DNA from: Syntrophales bacterium
GTDB taxonomy: Bacteria > Desulfobacterota > Syntrophia > Syntrophales > UBA4778
Reading direction: 5' to 3'
Length of the DNA stretch: 64,000 nt
NCBI GenBank assembly: GCA_028712885.1
Contig: JAQTPK010000004.1
Location: forward strand, 38,824-102,823
This document shows, in pieces, positions 27,070 to 36,482 of this stretch (its first letter is position 1; every line of letters starts with the position of its first letter). The notes below the pieces were generated by a model. That model did no database searches and was not told the origin of the DNA. It saw nothing but the letters and a program-made list of their open reading frames with translations. Both the position numbers and the translations under genes were made by a program.

Positions 27070-27957
27070 TTACAGGGTTGCGGACCCGGTCTCCCTGAAT
27101 TTATGGGACACGTAATCGGCGATAAAATTGAACGCGAGCGTCAGGACCAGCAGCACCACGCCTGTCGCGAACAGCGCATGATAATGATTGCTCCGGAAAG
27201 GCGCCTCGCCCATTTCCGCGGCGATGCTGGCCGGCATCGGACGGACGGAGTCAAAGATACTCTCCGGAACGGCGGCAGCTCCCCCCGCCACCATCAGGAC
27301 CACCATCGTCTCGCCGATCGCGCGCGCCATCCCGAGTATGACCGCCGTGGAAATGCCGGAAAGCGCGGCGGGCACTATGACTTTGACAATGGTTTCATGC
27401 CTGGTCGCCCCCAGAGCGTAGGAAGCCTCCTTGAACTCCCGCGGCACGGAATAGAGGGCGTCCTCCGAGATGCTCGAAATGGTGGGGATTGCCATCACGG
27501 CGAGCATGATCGAGGCGTTCACGATATTAAGACCGGTAGGAAGGTCGAAGGTGTCCTGCAGCCAGGGCGCAAGGACCACCATGCCGAAAAACCCGAGGAC
27601 GACCGAGGGGAGGCCGGCCAGGAGTTCGATCGCGGGCTTCAATATCTCTTTAACCGCCGGCGGAGCAATCTCGGATATGTATATGGCCGACAGCACGCCC
27701 AGCGGAACGGCAATCAGAGTCGAAAAGGAAGTGACCACCAGGGACCCGACGATCAGCGGCCATATCCCGAATTCCGGCGGCTCATACGTCGGATACCATT
27801 CCATCCCGAAGATGAACCGGCCGATGGAGACGAATTGAAAGGTCGGCAGGGCTTCACGGAAGAGAAAGAGTATGATCAGCAGCAAAAAAATGATGGAAAC
27901 CGCCGCAAAGCCGAAAAAGGCCTTTCGGATCAGTTTCTCGCGGAAACTTCTGGTCAT
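27070..27957 (-). CDS. pstC: Phosphate ABC transporter permease PstC
   Basis: A 295-residue permease with six membrane segments, the EDALYSVPREFKEASYALGA loop and LLAGLPSVVLGFFGM, as in PstC. It forms the channel with PstA. It is 21 nt after pstS. No strong ribosome site is seen ahead of the ATG, so translation may be coupled to pstS. Confidence 0.95.
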   Translation of the reverse strand: MTRSFREKLIRKAFFGFAAVSIIFLLLIILFLFREALPTFQFVSIGRFIFGMEWYPTYEPPEFGIWPLIVGSLVVTSFSTLIAVPLGVLSAIYISEIAPPAVKEILKPAIELLAGLPSVVLGFFGMVVLAPWLQDTFDLPTGLNIVNASIMLAVMAIPTISSISEDALYSVPREFKEASYALGATRHETIVKVIVPAALSGISTAVILGMARAIGETMVVLMVAGGAAAVPESIFDSVRPMPASIAAEMGEAPFRSNHYHALFATGVVLLVLTLAFNFIADYVSHKFRETGSATL

Positions 27958-27978
27958 AGCTGTACCTGCAAACAGGCG

Positions 27979-28797
27979 TTACTTCAAAGGTACAAAACCG
28001 GTCTTCTCGATGATTTTCCGGCCCTCTGGGCTCAGAATGAATCTGATGAAATCAGCGGCCGCCTTCTTAGGTTTTTCATCCGTAAACATGTAGAGCGGCC
28101 GGGCGACCGGAAACTTCCCGGAAAGGGCGGTCCGGGGAGATGCCTCAACGCCGTTGACCTTGAGCGGCTTCACCGACCGGTTCAAATACCCGATTCCTAT
28201 ATAACCGACGGCATACCTGTTCCTGGATACCGTCTGAACAATTGCTCCATTCGATGCCTGGAGTTGGGCGCGGGGGGTGACTTTTGCGTTATGGAGGACC
28301 TTCTGCGACCAGGCTTCGTACGTCCCGGAACTGGTGTCGCGGGATATTACTGTTATCCTTTTGTCCGCTCCGCCGAGTTCCTTCCAGTTTGAAATCTTGC
28401 CCTGATATACCAGGCTCAGTTGCTCCAGGGTCAGGTCCTGAACAGGATTGGACGGATGGACGACCGGCACAATGGCATCGATGGCGACCCGGTGTTCCAC
28501 GGGCTTCACTCCCCTGCTCTTCGCCAGGGCGATTTCTTCCTTTTTCATTTCCCGCGAAGAATTGGCTATGTCCGTCGTTTTGTCGATCAGGGCTTTGACG
28601 CCGTCGCCCGACCCGCCGCCCGAAAGGGATACGTTGATCTGCGGGTTCTTTTTAATAAAGGCCTCGGCCGCCGCCTGGGCGATGGGGAGAACCGTCGTCG
28701 AGCCTTTGACAATAACGGTTTCCGCAGCCGCGGCCGACCCCGCCACGAAAAGAATACAGGCCATAATCCAGACGCATATCTTTCCCGGTTTGCTCAT
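27979..28797 (-). CDS. pstS: Periplasmic phosphate-binding protein PstS
   Basis: A 272-residue substrate-binding protein with a Sec signal peptide (KICVWIMACILFVAGSAAAA). Phosphate-site segments are KGSTTVLPIAQ, SGGGSGDGVKALI, SRDTSSGTYEAW and NGAIVQTV. The longer frame begins at 28821, but ATG 28797 has AAAGGAG 8 nt upstream and gives the proper signal peptide. The predicted promoter also places the RNA start near 28821. It is the first gene of pstSCAB-phoU-phoR, under a Pho-box-like site. Confidence 0.95.
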   Translation of the reverse strand: MSKPGKICVWIMACILFVAGSAAAAETVIVKGSTTVLPIAQAAAEAFIKKNPQINVSLSGGGSGDGVKALIDKTTDIANSSREMKKEEIALAKSRGVKPVEHRVAIDAIVPVVHPSNPVQDLTLEQLSLVYQGKISNWKELGGADKRITVISRDTSSGTYEAWSQKVLHNAKVTPRAQLQASNGAIVQTVSRNRYAVGYIGIGYLNRSVKPLKVNGVEASPRTALSGKFPVARPLYMFTDEKPKKAAADFIRFILSPEGRKIIEKTGFVPLK

Positions 28798-28827
28798 GGG
28801 GAATTCTCCTTTCTCGGTCATGGAGCG

Positions 28828-28861
28828 ACATTAGCCGGAATTTGTTACATTTTGATTACAT
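28828..28861 (-). promoter_or_regulatory. Pho-box-like direct repeats and -10 of the pst operon
   Basis: On the minus strand ATGTAATCAAA and ATGTAACAAAT (28839-28861 region) are two 11-nt direct repeats. About six bases later comes TAATGT (28828-28833), a possible -10. PhoB binds tandem 11-nt repeats that replace the -35 element, so this layout fits a PhoB-activated promoter, although the half-site differs from the E. coli CTGTCAT. Assignment is inference from position and structure. Confidence 0.65.
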
Positions 28862-28974
28862 CTGGATGAATTTCGGGTGAAATAAGGGAAAGAAAAGGTG
28901 AAGAGCGAATTACCCCATGCGCCGTCGACGGATGCGAAAGGAACGGAATCAGGATTTCCCCGAATTTCGTTTCC

Positions 28975-29676
28975 TTACTCCCTGGCCGCTGCGAACTTGT
29001 AGCCGGCGCCGCGGACGGTTACAATGAATGCGGGATTATCCGAATCTTTTTCTATCTGCGCCCGCAGCCGCCGGATGTGGACGTCCACCGTTCTCGGCTC
29101 CACGAAGGAGTTTTCCCCCCAGACCCTGTCCAGTATCTGGCTGCGGGTAAAGACTTTGCCTGGATTTTTCGAAAAGAAGATCAGGAGCCTGGCTTCCGTA
29201 GGGCTCAGATCTATTTTCCTGCCGTCGAGCGAGATTTCGAAGGAGTCGTAGTCAATTCGAAGACCTTTATAAGAGAAAGTCTTCTTTTTTTCCGCTTCTC
29301 CTCCCGATTCGAATCTCCGCATCACGGCGCGTATCCGGGCGATGAGCTCCCGGACGCTGAATGGTTTGGTTATATAATCGTCCGCGCCGATCTCGAGCCC
29401 GAGCACTTTATCGACCTCGTCCGTCTTTGCCGTCAGCATGATGACCGGAATATAGGAAAGCCGGGGGTCCCTGCGGACCATCCTGCAGACGTCCATCCCC
29501 TGGATTCCGGGGAGCATGAGATCGAGAAGAATCAGGTCGGGTGCGGAATCACGGATGATCCGCATCGCCCTTTCGCCGTCATAGGCCTTTTCGACCGCGA
29601 ATCCCTCCTTTTTCAGATTGAAGGAGACCAGATCCACGATGTCCTTTTCGTCATCAACCACCAGGACTTTCATCAT
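28975..29676 (-). CDS. phoB: Phosphate regulon response regulator PhoB
   Basis: A 233-residue OmpR/PhoB-class regulator. The receiver domain (about 1-118) has VVDDEKDIVDLV, the phosphorylation Asp in LILLDLMLPG, and the Lys in DDYITKPFSVREL. The winged-helix DNA-binding domain (about 133-230) has LSPTEARLLIFFSKNPGKVF and EPRTVDVHIRRLRAQIE. It is upstream of and co-directional with pstS, and phoR ends the same locus. The start may be either of two adjacent ATG codons, with GGAG ahead. Confidence 0.95.
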   Translation of the reverse strand: MMKVLVVDDEKDIVDLVSFNLKKEGFAVEKAYDGERAMRIIRDSAPDLILLDLMLPGIQGMDVCRMVRRDPRLSYIPVIMLTAKTDEVDKVLGLEIGADDYITKPFSVRELIARIRAVMRRFESGGEAEKKKTFSYKGLRIDYDSFEISLDGRKIDLSPTEARLLIFFSKNPGKVFTRSQILDRVWGENSFVEPRTVDVHIRRLRAQIEKDSDNPAFIVTVRGAGYKFAAARE

Positions 29677-29699
29677 CTTGCTCCGGAACCCCCTCTTCC

Positions 29700-29934
29700 A
29701 AAAACTAGGGACACTTCCCCTATTTCATCCGCCTTCGCATATGTTCGAATAATTTAGCAAAACACGCTACTTAAATCATTGTTGGCCGATCCCGTGGCTC
29801 TTCTCAAGATAGAAAAAAGGGCTGCGTCCTTCGTAGCGCATGTTTTTCGGAGATGTATAACAAGCTGATATCCAAACGGATGCCGGCCGGCGCGGAATTT
29901 TCTTGAAAATAGGGGGAGTGTCCCTAGTTTTTTA
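29700..29934. mobile_element. MITE-like element bounded by 28-nt inverted repeats
   Basis: AAAAACTAGGGACACTTCCCC (29700-29720) followed by TATTTCA is repeated in inverted form at about 29905-29934 (AATAGGGGGAGTGTCCCTAG then TTTTTT), with two differences in about 28 nt. The 177 nt between have no ORF. An inverted-repeat-bounded non-coding segment of about 235 bp between two genes fits a miniature element. The AGGGACACTTCCC core resembles sequences near RAYT/REP transposase genes, from memory. Confidence 0.55.
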
Positions 29935-29941
29935 AAAAGGA

Positions 29942-31381
29942 TCAGAACAGTTTTGCCTGCAGCTCTCTGATATGCGAGATCCTGTCCAACTCCATCCCCG
30001 CCGGCGGGCTGTCCATCCGGATGGAGGTCTTCGGCAGAATGCAGCGGGAAAAACCCATCCGCGCAGCCTCCCGGATGCGGTCTTCGGTCCGGCCGATTCC
30101 TCTAATCTCGCCCGTCAGGCCGACTTCCCCGAAGACGACCGTATCCGAGATGATCGGTCTGTTCCGATAGCTGGAAACAACCGCCGAGACCACGCCGAGG
30201 TCGACGGCGGGCTCGCTGACGCGCACGCCCCCGGCGACATTGACGAAGATGTCGTGATTGCCGAGCTTGAGCCCGCAGATCTTTTCCAGGACGGCGACCA
30301 GCAGGGAGACCCGGCTTGCGTCCGCGCCGATCACGGTCCGCCGGGGCATTCCCAGATTAGTCGGGCTGGCAAGCGCCTGTATCTCGATCAGGACAGGACG
30401 CGTGCCCTCCAGGCTGGCGGAGACTGCGGAGCCGGCAGCCCCCTTGGGACGCTCGGAGAGAAAGAATTCCGAGGGGCTGGAGACTTCCTGCAGGCCCGTA
30501 TCGCGCATTTCGAACACCCCGATCTCGTTGGCCGGCCCGAAACGGTTCTTGATGCTCCTCAGGATGCGGTAGGCGTGTCCGGTGTCCCCTTCGAAATAGA
30601 GCACAGTATCCACCATGTGCTCCAGGACTTTAGGGCCCGCAATGGACCCGTCTTTCGTAACGTGGCCGATAAGAAAAACGGGGATTCCGGATTTCTTCGC
30701 CTGCAGGATAAGGCGCTCGGAGCACTCCCTGACCTGGCCCACGCTGCCCGGTGCGGAACTGAGCAGAGAGCAGTAGAGGGTTTGAATGGAATCGATCACA
30801 ACGGCCGCCGGCTTCACTTCGGAGATTCTCTGCATAATGCTTTCGAGCGATATCTCCACCAGCACCAGAAGTTTCCGCGCGAGGGCGCCGATCCTCTTCC
30901 CCCGCATCCCGATCTGCCCGGATGACTCCTCTCCCGTCACGTACAGGACGTCAAGCCCGCGCCCGGCCATATTCTGAAGTATCTGGAGGAGCAGCGTCGA
31001 TTTTCCAATGCCCGGGTCGCCTCCGATCAGAACGGCCGAGCCCGCCACGATCCCGCCGCCCAGGACCCGGTCCATTTCAGGCATTCCGGTGGAATTCCTC
31101 TCGTTTTCCGCAGGATCGAGAACGCCGATCGGACTCGGTTCACCTCCAAACCGGAGCTCTCCCGCAGGGCCCGGGGATGGAGGTCGGCTTTCCTCCTCCG
31201 CAAAACGGTTCCATTCCTCGCACGCGGGGCATTTACCCAGCCATTTCGGCGACTGGTGTCCGCAATTCTGGCAGACGAAAACCGTTTTCGCTTTTTCCCT
31301 TACGATGACCCACCTCTTTAATTCAGTTTCGAGTTTCGAGTTTCGAGTTTCCGGTTTCCAGTTCGGTCCGGTTTCGATCAA
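29942..31381 (-). CDS. radA: DNA repair protein RadA
   Basis: RadA (Sms) is a RecA-like branch-migration protein. The zinc finger (CQNCGHQSPKWLGKCPACEEW), Walker A GGDPGIGKSTLLLQ, the KNRFG motif (KNRFGPANEIGVF) and a Lon-like C-terminal domain are all present. The open frame begins with a TTG at 31381, inside a tandem GTTTCGA repeat, and adds about 27 non-family residues. The normal N-terminus begins near REKAKTVFVCQ (about 31300), where an AGAGGTGG ribosome-like site precedes ATC-GTA codons but no standard start. The true start is therefore unclear. Confidence 0.93.
   Translation of the reverse strand: MIETGPNWKPETRNSKLETELKRWVIVREKAKTVFVCQNCGHQSPKWLGKCPACEEWNRFAEEESRPPSPGPAGELRFGGEPSPIGVLDPAENERNSTGMPEMDRVLGGGIVAGSAVLIGGDPGIGKSTLLLQILQNMAGRGLDVLYVTGEESSGQIGMRGKRIGALARKLLVLVEISLESIMQRISEVKPAAVVIDSIQTLYCSLLSSAPGSVGQVRECSERLILQAKKSGIPVFLIGHVTKDGSIAGPKVLEHMVDTVLYFEGDTGHAYRILRSIKNRFGPANEIGVFEMRDTGLQEVSSPSEFFLSERPKGAAGSAVSASLEGTRPVLIEIQALASPTNLGMPRRTVIGADASRVSLLVAVLEKICGLKLGNHDIFVNVAGGVRVSEPAVDLGVVSAVVSSYRNRPIISDTVVFGEVGLTGEIRGIGRTEDRIREAARMGFSRCILPKTSIRMDSPPAGMELDRISHIRELQAKLF
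31325..31365. repeat. Tandem GTTTCGA words at the radA start
   Basis: Three copies of GTTTCGA followed by GTTTCCGGTTTCCAGTT (31325-31365). The repeat overlaps the only standard start codon region of radA on the minus strand. Same family as 39753-39794. Confidence 0.75.
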
Positions 31382-31569
31382 CGCGCCTAAAAATATCTGT
31401 TTTGGCCCGTCAGGTCAAGGTAATCCCCCGGCGGAATCAGGCCTGTTTACGGCTAATTCCAAGGAATTAAGTCCAAAGCCCGTCCTCGTGAAATCGCTTG
31501 TGTAAAAAAGCTGATTCTGTTAAGAGTTTGGTTTGCGCCTTGGCAAATAACCTTTATATAAGAGGACTT

Positions 31570-32697
31570 ATGCACAACCCCAACTTCAGTTCCGGTCCCT
31601 GCAGCAAGAGGCCCGGATGGGACCTGAAGGCCTTGAAGGATGCCGCTGTCGGCCGTTCGCACCGCTCCGCGCTCGGAAAAGAGAAACTGGCGGCGGCGAT
31701 CAGCAAAAGCAAAAAAATTCTGAGGGTTCCCGAAGATTACCTGCTCGGTATCCTGCCCGGATCGGATACGGGAGCGTTCGAAGGAGCCATGTGGACCCTT
31801 CTCGGGCCGCGCCCGGTCACCGTGCTGGTATGGGAGAGCTTCAGCGAGGGATGGGCGACCGATATAGAAAAACAGCTCCGGCTCAAGCCGACGATCATAA
31901 GGGCCGATTACGGGAAGATTCCCGATCTGGCCGGAGTGGACTGGACAAACGACGTCGTGTTCGTCGCCAACGGCACGACAAGCGGGGTAAGGATCCCCGA
32001 TTGGGACTGGATACCTCCGGATCGCCAGGGGCTCTCCCTCTGCGACGCTACCAGCGCGGTTTTCGCCATGCCCGTGGACTGGGAGAAGACGGACGTGCTG
32101 ACGTATTCGTGGCAGAAATGCCTCGGCGGCGAGGCGGCCCACGGCATCCTCGTGCTGAGCCCCCGGGCCGTAGAGCGAATGGAGTCGTACGATCCGCCCT
32201 GGCCGTTGCCCAAGGTGTTCCGGATGAAAAAGAGCGGGAAGGTCAACAGGGCGATCTTCCAGGGGGACACGATCAACACGCCTTCCATGCTGTGCGTGGA
32301 GGACTACCTGGACGCCCTTCAGTGGGCGGACAAGATCGGACTGGAAGGTCTCTTCGCGAGGAGCCGCGCCAATCTGAAGGCGGTCGAAGACTGGGCGGCG
32401 AAACGGGACTGGATCGATTTCCTGGCCTCGTCGCCGGAAATCCGGTCCAACACGTCGGTTTGCCTGGCGCTCACTGACAGGAAATTCAAGGCGCTGCCTG
32501 AGGAGGGTCAATCCGCGTTTATCAAGACCATCGCGGGCGCGCTGAGCAAAAAGAATGTTGCGCACGACATCTCCTCTTACAAAGATGCCCCTCCGGGGTT
32601 CCGGTTCTGGTGCGGTCCGACGATCGAACCGGCCGACCTGAGGGAGGCGCTGGGCGCGCTGGAAAAGGTTTACCTGGAAAAAATTACGGAGCTGTGA
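31570..32697 (+). CDS. serC: Phosphoserine aminotransferase
   Basis: A 375-residue class V PLP aminotransferase of the less common SerC type ([20 protein letters not shown] start, [23 protein letters not shown] lysine in [15 protein letters not shown]). It makes 3-phosphoserine from phosphohydroxypyruvate. The frame is open from 31498, but ATG 31570 gives the family N-terminus and has AGAGGA just upstream. It lies 7 nt before serA, so the two serine-pathway steps form an operon. Confidence 0.9.
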   Translation: MHNPNFSSGPCSKRPGWDLKALKDAAVGRSHRSALGKEKLAAAISKSKKILRVPEDYLLGILPGSDTGAFEGAMWTLLGPRPVTVLVWESFSEGWATDIEKQLRLKPTIIRADYGKIPDLAGVDWTNDVVFVANGTTSGVRIPDWDWIPPDRQGLSLCDATSAVFAMPVDWEKTDVLTYSWQKCLGGEAAHGILVLSPRAVERMESYDPPWPLPKVFRMKKSGKVNRAIFQGDTINTPSMLCVEDYLDALQWADKIGLEGLFARSRANLKAVEDWAAKRDWIDFLASSPEIRSNTSVCLALTDRKFKALPEEGQSAFIKTIAGALSKKNVAHDISSYKDAPPGFRFWCGPTIEPADLREALGALEKVYLEKITEL

Positions 32698-32704
32698 AGC
32701 AGGC

Positions 32705-34288
32705 ATGTATAAAGTACTTGTAAGCGATACGCTGGCTGAAGAAGGTATTGAGATATTCCGGAAAGCTCCCGACGTCGAAGTCGACGTCATGACCAACCTG
32801 ACCCCGGACGAGCTCAAGGGGGTTATAAAGGACTACGACGCGCTCGCCATCCGCAGCGCGACGAAAGTCACCGCGGAAATAATCGCGGCGGCGAAAAAAC
32901 TGCGGGTGATCGGCCGGGCGGGAATCGGCCTGGACAACGTGGATGCGGGCGCCGCGAGCAAGCGGGGGATCGTCGTAATGAACACCCCCGGCGGGAACAC
33001 GATCACAACCGGCGAGCACACGATCGCCATGATGTTCGCCATCGCGCGACAGATTCCGCAGGCGACGATCTCCATGAAAAGCGGCAAATGGCAGAAGAAT
33101 AAATTCATGGGCGCCGAGGTCTACAACAAGACGCTCGGCATCATCGGCATCGGCCGCGTCGGGTCGATCGTCGCCGACAGGGCCTTGGGGCTGAAGATGA
33201 ACGTCCTCGCCTTCGATCCCTTTATCTCCCCGGACGCCGCGGCGAAAATGGGAATCTCGCTTGTCACGCTCGACGAGCTCCTGGCGAAGGCCCATTTCAT
33301 CTCCGTGCATACACCGCTCACGAAGGAAACGCGCGGGATAATCAATGCGACCGCCTTCAAGAAAATGCGGGACGGCGTCTTTGTCATCAACTGCGCGCGG
33401 GGCGGGATCATCAAAGAACGGGACCTCCTCGACGCACTGAATTCCGGCAAGGTGGCCGGCGCCGCCCTCGACGTCTTCGAGGAGGAGCCGACGAAAAACG
33501 CGGACCTGGTAAACCACCCGAACGTCATCAGCACGCCCCATCTCGGCGCCTCGACGGACGAGGCCCAGAAGAACGTGGCGATCGCGATCGCCGAGCAGAT
33601 AACGGATTACCTCTGCACGGGCGAAATCCGCAACGCGGTCAACTTCCCCTCGGTCAGCGCGGAGCTCCTGGCGGTGATCCAGCCGTACGTGACGCTCGCG
33701 GAAAAGCTCGGCGCCTTCCAGGCTCAGATCGTGTCCGGCGGGATCAAGGAAGTCCACGTCGAATACAGCGGGGAGATCCTCAACAGCTCGGTGGCCCCGA
33801 TCACGATCTCGCTCCTCAAGGGGCTGCTGACGCCGGTGCTCAAAGAGAACATAAACTACATCAACGCCCCGGTCATCGCCAAAGAGCGCGGGATCAGGGT
33901 GATCGAATCGCGAAGCAGCGAGGTAAAGGATTTTACCAGCATGATCGCCGTCACGCTCAAGACCTCGAAGGAGACGAGGTTCGCGGCGGGAGCCATTTTC
34001 GGCAGGCAGGACCCCCGCATCGTCAGGATCGACAAGTTCACGATGGAAGTCATCCCGGAAGGGAACATGCTGGTCCTGTACAACTGCGACCGGCCGGGCG
34101 TTATCGGAAACGTGGGTATGACCCTCGGGAACAACAACATCAACATCGCGAGGCTGCAGCTGAGCAGGCAGCAGGTGGACGGGAAGGCGCTGATCGTCCT
34201 CAGCACGGACTCGTCAGTGCCGGAAAAGGTTATTGCGGACCTGCAAAAGCTTCCGAACGTGCTGTCGGTAACGCAACTTGAAGTATAG
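32705..34288 (+). CDS. serA: D-3-phosphoglycerate dehydrogenase, long form
   Basis: A 527-residue enzyme of the first step of serine synthesis. It has the NAD-binding motif LGIIGIGRVGSIVADRALGL, catalytic Arg in INCARGGIIKE, Glu in DVFEEEP and His in STPHLGAST. An intervening domain and a C-terminal ACT domain (CDRPGVIGNVGMTLGNNNIN) follow. The long form with ACT domain can be inhibited by serine. It follows serC by 7 nt. A tandem-word repeat follows its stop. Confidence 0.97.
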   Translation: MYKVLVSDTLAEEGIEIFRKAPDVEVDVMTNLTPDELKGVIKDYDALAIRSATKVTAEIIAAAKKLRVIGRAGIGLDNVDAGAASKRGIVVMNTPGGNTITTGEHTIAMMFAIARQIPQATISMKSGKWQKNKFMGAEVYNKTLGIIGIGRVGSIVADRALGLKMNVLAFDPFISPDAAAKMGISLVTLDELLAKAHFISVHTPLTKETRGIINATAFKKMRDGVFVINCARGGIIKERDLLDALNSGKVAGAALDVFEEEPTKNADLVNHPNVISTPHLGASTDEAQKNVAIAIAEQITDYLCTGEIRNAVNFPSVSAELLAVIQPYVTLAEKLGAFQAQIVSGGIKEVHVEYSGEILNSSVAPITISLLKGLLTPVLKENINYINAPVIAKERGIRVIESRSSEVKDFTSMIAVTLKTSKETRFAAGAIFGRQDPRIVRIDKFTMEVIPEGNMLVLYNCDRPGVIGNVGMTLGNNNINIARLQLSRQQVDGKALIVLSTDSSVPEKVIADLQKLPNVLSVTQLEV

Positions 34289-34318
34289 GTCTTCAGGCGT
34301 CAGGCTTCAGGCATCAGG
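34288..34318. repeat. Tandem CTTCAGGC words between serA and purA
   Basis: GTCTTCAGGCGTCAGGCTTC and CAGGCATCAGG follow the serA stop: degenerate copies of a CAGGCTT/CAGGCAT 7-9-nt word. A different member of the intergenic tandem-word families. Confidence 0.6.
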
Positions 34319-34334
34319 AAATGAACGATAATGA

Positions 34335-35660
<1,326 letters not shown>

Positions 35661-35728
35661 GATGGGCATTTTTCCTTGACGCACATGTCCGTAGCTGTTA
35701 AAAGTGCGCCTTTCGCGGTATGCTTAGT

Positions 35729-35757
35729 TAGTTTCAAGTCTCAAGTTAAAAGACTTG
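35729..35757. repeat. Tandem GTCTCAA words downstream of purA
   Basis: AGTTTCAAGTCTCAAG then TTAAAAGACTTGA: two forward words and one inverted one, able to form a small hairpin. Same family as 13619-13655. Confidence 0.6.
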
Positions 35758-35801
35758 ATCAGAAAGGATCTTTCAGAAAAGACGGTTGAAGACTGGGGCG
35801 G

Positions 35802-35874
35802 GTGGTAGGTATTCGGATTTGAACCCCACTCTTCCGCAGATTGCATGAGCAACGGATTAAAAGTCCGCTGCTCT
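35802..35874 (-). pseudogene. Inverted, 5'-truncated tRNA-Lys fragment
   Basis: The minus strand carries AGAGCAGCGGACTTTTAATC and the following CGTTG(C)TCAT: 30 nt with one mismatch to the tRNA-Lys anticodon arm at 35910-35939. Further on it has GGTTCAAATCCGAATAC then CTACCACC, like the T-arm and 3' end of the same tRNA, with about 20 extra bases in the variable region. The 5' acceptor and D arm are missing. It looks like a decayed 3'-part copy of the tRNA, as left by integrative elements, but in inverted order. Confidence 0.7.
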
Positions 35875-35888
35875 TGAAAATAAATTTT

Positions 35889-35965
35889 GGGTCGTTAGCT
35901 CAGTACGGTAGAGCAGCGGACTTTTAATCCGTTGGTCATCGGTTCAAATCCGATACGACCCACCA
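35889..35965 (+). tRNA. tRNA-Lys (TTT)
   Basis: A 77-nt cloverleaf with encoded CCA: acceptor GGGTCGT/ACGACCC, D-arm GCTC...GAGC, anticodon arm GCGGA-CTTTTAA-TCCGT with anticodon TTT at 35923-35925, and T-arm ATCGG-TTCAAAT-CCGAT. A terminator follows 8 nt later. Anticodon TTT reads AAA/AAG lysine codons. Confidence 0.97.
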
Positions 35966-35973
35966 GGAAAAAG

Positions 35974-35991
35974 GGCAGCCACCAGGCTGCC
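35974..35991 (+). terminator. Terminator of tRNA-Lys
   Basis: GGCAGCC-N4-GGCTGCC followed by TTTTT, with AAAAA ahead, so it can work in both directions. A near-copy of the same stem occurs at 39683-39701. Confidence 0.9.
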
Positions 35992-36045
35992 TTTTTAGTT
36001 TAACTTCGTTAGCGCCCTGGCTGTTCAGAAATGCCCAGATACGAG

Positions 36046-36131
36046 GCCCTTCGACAGAGCTTGTCCTGAGCTTGTCGAAGGGCTCAGGGCAGGCTCCTTG
36101 GAATTGTCATGGTGAGCCAGTCGAACCATGA
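36046..36131. repeat. REP-like palindromes (CCCTTCGACA...TGTCGAAGGG)
   Basis: GCCCTTCGACA (36046-36056) and TGTCGAAGGGC (36073-36083) form a perfect 11-bp stem around GAGCTTGTCCTGAGCT. It is followed by CATGGT...ACCATG (36109-36130). Sequences of this type are common dispersed palindromes in many environmental genomes, from memory. No gene is present. Confidence 0.7.
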
Positions 36132-36227
36132 CCGTTCAATGAAGTGTTTGCGAAAAGGCTCGACTAATCCGGTTTTTTGAATGTACTTTCACTTTTTATG
36201 TACATCCAAACCGACATATGTGATACC

Positions 36228-36321
36228 TTTTTTTTATGACCTGCCTCCTTTGTGTGGCTCTGTGCTGGAATCTTCCAGGATTTCAGCTTAACCCACGTTT
36301 CAAAGGGCAGGTCATTTTTTT
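36228..36321. repeat. Structured 80-nt inverted-repeat element, unknown
   Basis: ATGACCTGCC-TC-CTTTG (36236-36252) pairs with CAAAG-GGCAGGTCAT (36301-36315): 15 bp with a 2-nt bulge. The loop contains a second perfect stem, CTGGAA-TC-TTCCAG. Runs of T flank both outer ends. It may be a miniature element, an insertion-sequence remnant or a structured RNA with a terminator-like end. Confidence 0.5.
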
Positions 36322-36428
36322 AGCTGTCAACCATTATGACTAGAGATCTTGATCGATCAGGAGGCTTACAATTCGAGAATCACGATTGATAGGTAGCATT
36401 CCAGCTGTGATCGGCCGCTTCAAAAAAA

Positions 36429-36448
36429 GGGGCCACTTTCGTGGCCCC
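36429..36448 (-). terminator. Terminator of the toxin-antitoxin operon
   Basis: GGGGCCAC-TTTC-GTGGCCCC, a perfect 8-bp stem, followed on the minus strand by seven T. It lies 35 nt beyond the antitoxin stop. Confidence 0.92.
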
Positions 36449-36482
36449 GCATTCGATATTCCCCATTCAGCCGGAGTTTAAA

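Noticed and set aside
26863..28392. 509-codon ORF on the plus strand
   Set aside because: Antisense of pstA-pstC-pstS; basic low-complexity product.
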